Made by a program: the position numbers and the translations under genes
Assembly: GCA_036568605.1 (NCBI GenBank)
Contig: DATCSE010000002.1
Coordinates: 1 to 6,672, forward strand
DNA from: DATCSE01 sp036568605
GTDB taxonomy: Bacteria; Pseudomonadota; Gammaproteobacteria; Burkholderiales; Burkholderiaceae_C
DNA length: 6,672 bases
Reading direction: 5' to 3'
In this document: piece after piece, positions 1 through 5,205 of the stretch
How the letters are laid out: every line of letters begins with the position of its first letter
How positions within the stretch are numbered: position 1 is the first letter of the stretch
The notes under the pieces: generated by a model
The model's input: the letters and a program-made list of their open reading frames with translations, nothing else
Told to the model about the DNA's origin: nothing
The model's database searches: none

Positions 1-1
1 G

Positions 2-496
<495 letters not shown>

Positions 497-497
497 G

Positions 498-520
498 CGC
501 CAATATTCTGGCGTTTTCTC
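498..520 (+). terminator. Candidate rho-independent terminator of guaA
   Basis: A perfect 5-bp stem (CGCCA at 498-502, TGGCG at 509-513) closes a 6-nt loop and is followed at once by TTTTCTC (514-520). It begins two bases after the guaA stop codon. Position and shape fit an intrinsic terminator, but the stem is short and the T-run is only four before an interruption, so it may be weak. The same bases also take part in a second inverted repeat (TATTCTG 504-510 with CAGAATA 532-538), so a role as a protein-binding site is an alternative. Confidence 0.45.
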
Positions 521-554
521 CCGAGATGCGTCAGAATACTTCCGGTCAGACGTG

Positions 555-612
555 ATGGCGGTGCCATTATTTTGGTGCTTTGGGAGGCATGCCGATAAAA
601 TAATGCCATGGC
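555..612 (+). promoter_or_regulatory. Candidate HipB operator region: cluster of short palindromes
   Basis: Three small perfect palindromic elements lie in 58 bases: ATGGC-GGT-GCCAT (555-567), GGCATGCC (586-593) and GCCATGGC (605-612, over the hipB start codon). All are built from GCCAT/ATGGC or GCAT/ATGC half-sites. A longer imperfect inverted repeat overlaps them: TGCCATTATTTT (562-573) against AAAATAATGCCA (597-608), 11 of 12 positions complementary, with a 23-nt centre. HipB proteins repress their own operon by binding inverted repeats at the promoter; in E. coli the site is TATCC-N8-GGATA. No copy of that consensus is present, so assigning these repeats to HipB is inference from position and symmetry. 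Confidence 0.45.
572..601 (+). promoter_or_regulatory. Candidate sigma70-type promoter of hipBA, leaderless
   Basis: TAAAAT at 596-601 matches the -10 consensus at 5 of 6 positions. TTGGTG at 572-577 is a weak -35 match (3 of 6), separated from it by 18 nt. Transcription starting about 7 nt after the -10 would begin at or near the A of the hipB ATG at 608, giving a leaderless message. In agreement, no Shine-Dalgarno sequence lies 5-10 nt before 608; the only purine-rich block, GGGAGG at 582-587, is 20 nt away and would not be in such a transcript. The palindromes of the neighbouring entry cover both the spacer and the -10. Confidence 0.45.
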
Positions 613-1132
613 CAAGACCACATCGCCCCTGCTGCCCGCGACGGCTGCGATGCTGGCCCGATTCGGCGAACGGCTGCGCGTGGCGAGGTTGCGCCGCCGC
701 CTGACCGCCAAGCAGGTGGCCGAGCGCGCCGGCATGGCGCCGATGACCTTGCGCAGCCTGGAGCGCGGCGGCCCCGGCGTGACCATCGGTGCTTACGTCG
801 CGGTGATGCAGGCGCTGGGCATCGAGAAGGACCTGGAATTGCTCGCGGCCGCTGATCCGGTCGGCCGGGAGCTGCAGGATGCGCGGCTGCCGGCGTACGG
901 TCGCGCGCAGACACCGACGGCAGTGCCGAAGGCAACACCCGCAACGAACGTGAGTCCCGCTGCGACACCTGCCCCGGCCCGTCGCGCACCGGTTCCCGAA
1001 CCTGCACGTCGTCGCAAGACCGACTCACGCGAACCCGGGTGGGCGGCCGCCAGCGGATTCGCCGACTCGGCCGCGCTGGCCGAGCTGGTCGCGCCGCGGC
1101 CCGCGAGCAGCAAGAAATCCAAGAGGCGTTGA
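608..1132 (+). CDS. hipB: HipB-like XRE-family antitoxin/transcriptional repressor
   Basis: This is the probable antitoxin of a HipBA module: it should bind HipA, neutralise it and repress the shared promoter. Residues about 18-75 form a Cro/C1-type helix-turn-helix, with GERLRVARLRRRLTAKQVAERAG followed by the recognition-helix region MAPMTLRSLERG and then VTIGAYVAVMQALGI (quoted piecewise). Residues about 75-97 (DLELLAAADPVGRELQDARLP) are typical of HipA-linked XRE proteins. Residues 98-174 are a low-complexity Ala/Pro/Thr/Arg tail ending in SSKKSKRR and probably disordered. E. coli HipB has 88 residues; this protein has 174, and the excess is all in the tail. ATG at 608 is chosen because the HTH begins soon after and no alternative start has a better ribosome site; it lacks a Shine-Dalgarno. 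Another ATG at 603 is out of frame. The stop is 3 nt before the hipA start. Confidence 0.85.
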   Translation: MAKTTSPLLPATAAMLARFGERLRVARLRRRLTAKQVAERAGMAPMTLRSLERGGPGVTIGAYVAVMQALGIEKDLELLAAADPVGRELQDARLPAYGRAQTPTAVPKATPATNVSPAATPAPARRAPVPEPARRRKTDSREPGWAAASGFADSAALAELVAPRPASSKKSKRR

Positions 1133-1135
1133 GCC

Positions 1136-2407
1136 GTGGCCGTCACGATCGCGGTCTACGCCGACTGGGACGGTTTGACCGCGCCGCTGCGTCTGGGTCT
1201 GCTCCATGCCCGCCGCGGGGCCGGCCGAGAGGCGTTCGAGTTCGAGTTCGATGCGGCGGCGCTGGCGCATCCCGCGCTGGTGAATCTCAATCTCGACCCA
1301 CGCATCGGACTCTTCGAGGGCCGACAGCATCCGCCGCAAGGCCACGAGACCTTCGGCGTGTTCAGCGACGCGAGCCCGGATCGTTGGGGCCGCGTGCTGA
1401 TGCAGCGACGCTTCGAGCGCGACAAGCGCGCGGGGTTGCTGCCGCGCTCGTCACGGTTGTTCGAGTCGGACTACCTGCTCGGCGTCCACGATGCCTTTCG
1501 TGTCGGCGCGCTGCGATTCCGCCTCGGCGATGCCGGCGACTTCCTGGACGACCGCCATGGGGTCGCGGCACCGCCGTTCGTGCAGTTGCGCGAGCTCGAG
1601 GCGGCCAGCCTGGCGCTCGAACGCGACGAAGACAACACGGCAGCCGCCGGCGATGAATGGCTGCGCATGCTGATCGCGCCGGGCGGATCGTTGGGCGGCG
1701 CGCGGCCGAAGGCCAGCGTGGTCGATCCGCAGGGGCATCTCTGGATCGCCAAGTTTCCGAGCGTTCACGACGAGCACGACGTAGGCGGCTGGGAGCTGGT
1801 GGTGCAGACCTTGGCGCGTGCCTGCGGGCTCAGCGTGCCCGATGGCCTGGCGCGTCGCTTTGCGAACCCGCGCCACTGCTTTCTCGTGCGGCGTTTCGAT
1901 CGCACCGCGGCGGGCCGGCGCCTGCACTTCGCATCGGCGATGACGCTGACCGGCCATCGCGACGGCGATGATGCGGCGACCGGTGCCAGCTACCTGGAAC
2001 TGGCGCGCGTGTTGATCGATCATGGCGCCCGTACCGAAGCCGATCTGCGCGAGTTGTGGTCGCGCGTCGTCTTCAACATGCTCGTGTCCAACAACGACGA
2101 TCATCTGCGCAACCACGGCTTCCTCCTGGTGCCGGGCAAAGGATGGCGCCTGTCCGAGGCGTTCGACATGAACCCGGTGCCGGATGCCGAGGGGTTGCGG
2201 CTCAATGTCAGCGAAGCGGACAACGCGATGGACCTGGAACTGGCCCGGTCGGTCGCACCGTACTTTCGCGTCACGGCGCGGCGGGCGGAGGAGGTGATCG
2301 AACGCTGCCGGGCGGTCGTGGCCCAGTGGCCGAAGATCGCGGGACGCTTGGGCATCGCGGCACGCGAGCAGGAGCGCATGGCGTCGGCGTTCCGTCTGGC
2401 GGCGTAG
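1136..2407 (+). CDS. hipA: HipA-family serine/threonine kinase toxin
   Basis: HipA toxins are PI3/4-kinase-like Ser/Thr kinases. E. coli HipA phosphorylates glutamyl-tRNA synthetase, stalling translation and promoting persistence; the target here is unknown. The 423 residues match a full-length HipA (E. coli about 440). Residues 1-105 are the HipA N-terminal subdomain (YADWDGL, then FSDASPDRWGR at 76-86). The Gly-rich loop GGSLGGARPK is at 183-192; Ser185 aligns with the E. coli autophosphorylation Ser150. Lys206 in WIAKFP fits the ATP-contacting lysine, followed by VRRFDR at 251-256. The catalytic loop NDDHLRNH (320-327) gives Asp321 and Asn326, and AFDMNP (342-347) gives the metal-binding Asp344. 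All key residues are present, so an active kinase is expected. The start is GTG 1136, 3 nt after hipB, with AAGAGG at 1121-1126 as ribosome site, suggesting translational coupling. TTG encodes 10 of 50 leucines, unlike tadA or ldcA, hinting at separate ancestry. Confidence 0.93.
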   Translation: MAVTIAVYADWDGLTAPLRLGLLHARRGAGREAFEFEFDAAALAHPALVNLNLDPRIGLFEGRQHPPQGHETFGVFSDASPDRWGRVLMQRRFERDKRAGLLPRSSRLFESDYLLGVHDAFRVGALRFRLGDAGDFLDDRHGVAAPPFVQLRELEAASLALERDEDNTAAAGDEWLRMLIAPGGSLGGARPKASVVDPQGHLWIAKFPSVHDEHDVGGWELVVQTLARACGLSVPDGLARRFANPRHCFLVRRFDRTAAGRRLHFASAMTLTGHRDGDDAATGASYLELARVLIDHGARTEADLRELWSRVVFNMLVSNNDDHLRNHGFLLVPGKGWRLSEAFDMNPVPDAEGLRLNVSEADNAMDLELARSVAPYFRVTARRAEEVIERCRAVVAQWPKIAGRLGIAAREQERMASAFRLAA

Positions 2408-2431
2408 CGGCGCGTTGGGGAAACAGGCGCG

Positions 2432-3037
2432 ATGTCAGGCCCGAGATTCGAGCAGCCACCGTCGAGCGTTGCCGAAGCGCCGAGGCGGCGCAGCGACCGG
2501 CTGTTCTTCGCGATCAAGCCGGATGCACCGGCGGCAGCACGCATCGAGCGGCTTGCGCGCGACCTGCGCAGCGAGCTCGGCTTGCGCGGTTCGCCGTTCG
2601 AGCGTGAGCGCCTGCACGTCACGCTGTACTTCATCGGCGACTTTCCGGGCATTCCGGACGGCGCGGTCGAACGGCTGTCGCAGATCGCCGGCAGCGCGGC
2701 GGACACGGCGCCATTCAGGATCCGCTTCGATCGGGTCGGGAGTTTCCCGCGCAAGGACCGGCGCCGACCGCTGGTCCTGCAAGGCGACGACGGCGTCCTC
2801 GCGGTGACGGCGCTGCACGAGCGCCTGCATGGTGCGCTGGCCGAAGCGGGCCTGGTGCCGCCGGCGCCGGGGCGCTACACGCCGCACGTGACGCTGCTGT
2901 ACGACGAACGCAGCGTCGCCGACCTGACGATAGACCCCATCGTCTGGACCGTGCGCGAGTTCATGCTCATGCACAGCCTGATCGGCCGCAGCCGGCACGA
3001 AACGCTCGCACGATGGCCGCTGCGCGGGTCGCCGTGA
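2432..3037 (+). CDS. thpR: RNA 2',3'-cyclic phosphodiesterase (ThpR/LigT family)
   Basis: ThpR (formerly LigT, 2'-5' RNA ligase) belongs to the 2H phosphoesterase superfamily. It hydrolyses 2',3'-cyclic phosphate RNA ends to 2'-phosphates and can reversibly join tRNA half-molecules through 2'-5' bonds in vitro. Both catalytic HxTx motifs are present: HVTL at 62-65 (in RLHVTLYFIGDFP) and HVTL at 152-155 (in YTPHVTLLYDER), about 90 residues apart as in the family. The domain starts at RLFFAIKP (23-30). The first 20 residues are polar and probably disordered, which makes the protein (201 residues) somewhat longer than E. coli ThpR (176). ATG 2432 follows a weak GGGGAA (2417-2422). The gene begins 24 nt after hipA with no terminator between, so it may be co-transcribed with hipBA. 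An unrelated readthrough neighbour is the alternative. Confidence 0.92.
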   Translation: MSGPRFEQPPSSVAEAPRRRSDRLFFAIKPDAPAAARIERLARDLRSELGLRGSPFERERLHVTLYFIGDFPGIPDGAVERLSQIAGSAADTAPFRIRFDRVGSFPRKDRRRPLVLQGDDGVLAVTALHERLHGALAEAGLVPPAPGRYTPHVTLLYDERSVADLTIDPIVWTVREFMLMHSLIGRSRHETLARWPLRGSP

Positions 3038-3151
3038 CGGCCGGCGGCCGGGCGCCGAGCGGCGACTTCCACGCGACCCGCGGCGCAAAGCTTGCGCGTC
3101 GCCACGGCACAATCGCCTGATGGAACGCGAAACACGCGACGGAGCGCCGCG

Positions 3152-3415
3152 ATGAAGGCGATGTTCGGCATGGTCTCGCTGCTGATCGCGCTGGCGATCG
3201 TCGGCTTTCTCGCCGTTCGGCAGTTGAAGACAGCGGCGCCGTCGGTCGCGCCGGGTGCGTCGGCCGCCGCGGCCGCAGGCCTGTCCGCCACGGGCATCAC
3301 GACGACCGGCACCGTGCGCGAGCAGTCGCAGCAGGTGCAGCAGAAGGTCAAGGACGACATCGCGAAGGCGCTCGAGCAGGGCGCCGCTGCACGCAAGGAA
3401 TCGCCGGAGCAATGA
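3152..3415 (+). CDS. Small single-pass membrane protein, function unknown
   Basis: An 87-residue protein that I do not recognise as a named family. Residues 4-22 (MFGMVSLLIALAIVGFLAV) form one hydrophobic membrane segment beginning right after MKA, with RQLK behind it. An Ala/Ser/Gly-rich linker (about 28-50) follows, then a charged Gln/Lys/Glu helix (about 54-80, VREQSQQVQQKVKDDIAKAL) that could form a coiled coil. It is probably anchored in the inner membrane; orientation is uncertain. ATG 3152 is preferred over the upstream TTG at 3092 because GGAG at 3141-3144 sits 7 nt before it and the membrane segment then starts at the N-terminus. The stop overlaps the tadA start as ATGA, so the two are very likely co-translated. 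A weak CACAAT at 3108-3113 could be its -10, but no convincing -35 accompanies it. Confidence 0.75.
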   Translation: MKAMFGMVSLLIALAIVGFLAVRQLKTAAPSVAPGASAAAAAGLSATGITTTGTVREQSQQVQQKVKDDIAKALEQGAAARKESPEQ

Positions 3416-4047
3416 GCCTTGCCGACCACCGCGGCGCCGTGGAGCGCTCGATCGACGAAGGGCTGATGCGCCTCGCGCTGGACCAGGCGCAGAACGCCCG
3501 GCTGGTCGGCGAGGTGCCGGTCGGTGCCGTGATCGTGCGCCAGACGCCCGAAGGCGCGCAGGTGATCGCGACCGGCTACAACCGCCCGATCACCGAGCAC
3601 GATCCGACTGCGCATGCCGAGATCGTCGCGCTGCGCCACGCGGCGCAGCTGCTGTCGAACTACCGGCTGCCCGAGTGCGAGCTATACGTGACGCTGGAGC
3701 CGTGTGCGATGTGCGCGATGGCGCTGATGCACGCGCGCTTCAAGCGCGTCGTGTTCGGTGCGGCCGACCCGAAGACCGGCGCGGCCGGCTCGGTCGTCGA
3801 CCTGTTCGGCAGCGCCCAGCTGAACCACCACACCGCCATCGAAGGCGGCGTGCTGGCCGACGAGTGCGGCGCGCTGCTGCGCGAGTTCTTCGCCGAGCGG
3901 CGCGAGCAGTACCGGCAGCGCCGGGCGGCCGCGGCGGCGTTGCCCCCGAGCGATGCGGCCGAGGCGAACGGCGAATTCGGCGACACCATCCCGACCGGCG
4001 AGGCGACCGAGATCGCCGCGCCGCCCGACATCCTGCTTCCTCGTTGA
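3412..4047 (+). CDS. tadA: tRNA-specific adenosine deaminase
   Basis: TadA deaminates the wobble adenosine A34 of tRNA-Arg(ACG) to inosine, allowing one tRNA to read CGU, CGC and CGA codons; it acts as a cytoplasmic homodimer. The cytidine/deoxycytidylate deaminase fold is clear. HAE at 68-70 supplies the zinc ligand His68 and the proton-shuttling Glu70. PCAMC at 97-101 supplies zinc ligands Cys98 and Cys101. Supporting family features are EVPVGAVIV (34-42), TGYNRPI (54-60), FGAADPKTGAAGS (115-127) and LNHH (137-140). The protein has 211 residues against 167 in E. coli; the extra length is an Ala/Pro/Glu-rich tail after about residue 170, probably disordered. ATG 3412 overlaps the preceding stop by 4 nt and has AAGGAA at 3395-3400. 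ldcA follows after 11 nt, so the three genes look like one operon. Confidence 0.96.
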   Translation: MSLADHRGAVERSIDEGLMRLALDQAQNARLVGEVPVGAVIVRQTPEGAQVIATGYNRPITEHDPTAHAEIVALRHAAQLLSNYRLPECELYVTLEPCAMCAMALMHARFKRVVFGAADPKTGAAGSVVDLFGSAQLNHHTAIEGGVLADECGALLREFFAERREQYRQRRAAAAALPPSDAAEANGEFGDTIPTGEATEIAAPPDILLPR

Positions 4048-4058
4048 ATCTGTTGCTG

Positions 4059-5039
4059 ATGACATCTTTCTCGCTTTACAGCCCCTCGGGCGTGCTGCTC
4101 AAGGCGGCTCCGGTCAAGCTCGCCGCGCGTCGCCTGAAGGCGCTGGGTTTCGACGTCGAGATCGACGAGACCGCGCTGGCCAAGCACCAGCGCTTCGGCG
4201 GCGATGACGACGAGCGGCTCGCCGCGATCCACCGCATCGCCGAGCGCTCGCCGAGCATCGCGATGGCCACGCGCGGCGGCTACGGCCTGACGCGGCTGCT
4301 CGACCGGATCGACTGGCGGCGCATCGCGAAGAGCGTGGGCCGCGGCACGCGCTGGGTCGGGCACAGCGACTTCACCGCGCTGCAGCTGGGGTTGATCGCG
4401 CACCTCAACGGCTCGACGCACGGCATCACCTGGGCCGGCCCGCTGGCGGCCGACGATTTCGGCCGCAGCGACGAGAACGGCGGCGTCGACGAGATCACGC
4501 GCGACTGCTTCGTCGAGGCGATGGACGGGCGGCTCGAGGCGGTGGGCTTTCGCACCGAGGCCGGATTCGACGGCCTGGGCGTGCGCGGCACACTGTGGGG
4601 CGGCAACCTGTGCATGGTCAGCTCGCTGCTCGGCACGAAGCATTTCCCGCAGGTCCGCGGCGGCGTGCTGTTCCTCGAAGACGTCAACGAGCACCCGTAC
4701 CGCGTCGAGCGCAGCCTGCTGCAGCTTGCGCAGGCCGGCGTGCTCGGCGCGCAGAAGGCGGTCGTGCTGGGCGCGTTCAGCGCCTGGCGCAAGTCGCCGA
4801 ACGACCGCGGCTACTCGCTGAAGACGGCGATCGAACACGTGCGCGCGAGCACGAAGACGCCGATCCTGACCGGCCTGCCGTTCGGCCATGTGCAGCCCAA
4901 GGTCACGATGCCGGTGGGCGCGAAGGTCGAGCTGCTGGTGCAGGGGCGCGACGTGCTGATCGGCTGGGGCGGCGGGCACGGCGGCGACTCGCATGGCCGC
5001 CACGACCATGATGGGCACGATCACGCGCCGCGCATGTGA
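4059..5039 (+). CDS. ldcA: Murein LD-carboxypeptidase (peptidase family S63)
   Basis: LdcA removes the terminal D-Ala from recycled murein tetrapeptides in the cytoplasm, giving tripeptides that can be reused. The N-terminal strand SLYSPSG (5-11) and RGGYG (72-76) are typical. The Ser-Glu-His triad is complete: Ser103 in GHSDFTAL, Glu207 in FLEDVNEHPYRVER, and His277 in GLPFGHVQPKVTMPVG, spaced as in Pseudomonas aeruginosa LdcA. The length is 326 residues, near the family norm. After the last strand (VLIGWGGG) comes a tail, residues 307-326, with six His and four Asp (including HDHDGHDH at 315-322), which could bind metal. ATG 4059 is chosen because it leaves MTSFSLYSPSG at the start; the frame is open far upstream but that part lies inside tadA. 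No Shine-Dalgarno is visible, and a TTG at 4044 overlapping the tadA stop is an alternative. Translation probably depends on coupling to tadA. Confidence 0.94.
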   Translation: MTSFSLYSPSGVLLKAAPVKLAARRLKALGFDVEIDETALAKHQRFGGDDDERLAAIHRIAERSPSIAMATRGGYGLTRLLDRIDWRRIAKSVGRGTRWVGHSDFTALQLGLIAHLNGSTHGITWAGPLAADDFGRSDENGGVDEITRDCFVEAMDGRLEAVGFRTEAGFDGLGVRGTLWGGNLCMVSSLLGTKHFPQVRGGVLFLEDVNEHPYRVERSLLQLAQAGVLGAQKAVVLGAFSAWRKSPNDRGYSLKTAIEHVRASTKTPILTGLPFGHVQPKVTMPVGAKVELLVQGRDVLIGWGGGHGGDSHGRHDHDGHDHAPRM

Positions 5040-5069
5040 GCCATCGAGGTGAAGGCGTCGCGCCCGGCG

Positions 5070-5096
5070 TGGACGGCTGATACGGAGCCTTACAAT
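5070..5096 (+). promoter_or_regulatory. Candidate promoter for the solute-binding protein gene
   Basis: TACAAT at 5091-5096 matches the -10 consensus at 5 of 6 positions. TGGACG at 5070-5075 matches a -35 at 4 of 6, but the 15-nt spacing is shorter than ideal. The elements lie in the 166-nt gap between ldcA and the next gene, which would give a leader of about 100 nt. The gap supports an independent promoter for the downstream gene. I see no T-rich hairpin that would end the ldcA transcript. Confidence 0.35.
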
Positions 5097-5205
5097 CCCC
5101 GCCGCTCGCCCAGTGTTGCCCGGCCACGAACCGGCTCCGCCAACAGCGCAGCATGGCACGCCGACCGGCGACAACGGCGGCTCGTTTGACGAAAGGGTTG
5201 GCCGC

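Noticed and set aside
589..603. Five-codon frame ATG CCG ATA AAA TAA just after GGGAGG, a possible leader peptide for hipB
   Set aside because: GGGAGG is only 1 nt from this ATG, too close for initiation, and the predicted transcript start lies downstream.
3038..3060. GC-rich near-palindrome after thpR as a terminator
   Set aside because: It can fold but has no T-run behind it, so it cannot be called an intrinsic terminator.
3092..3151. TTG start at 3092 for the small membrane protein
   Set aside because: No ribosome site precedes it; ATG 3152 has GGAG at the right distance and puts the membrane segment at the N-terminus.
2435..3412. 325-codon open frame on the minus strand opposite thpR and the small membrane gene
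   Set aside because: Composition is typical of a shadow frame (Arg-rich, no motif), and the plus strand has HxTx motifs and a well-placed start.
3255..4058. Upstream extension of the ldcA frame to 3255
   Set aside because: The added 268 residues are Arg/Ala-rich shadow translation of tadA; the LdcA domain begins at the ATG at 4059.
5083..5139. 7-bp inverted repeat CGGAGCC / GGCTCCG in the gap before the binding-protein gene
   Set aside because: The arms are short, the spacing is 43 nt, and such repeats are frequent by chance in GC-rich DNA.
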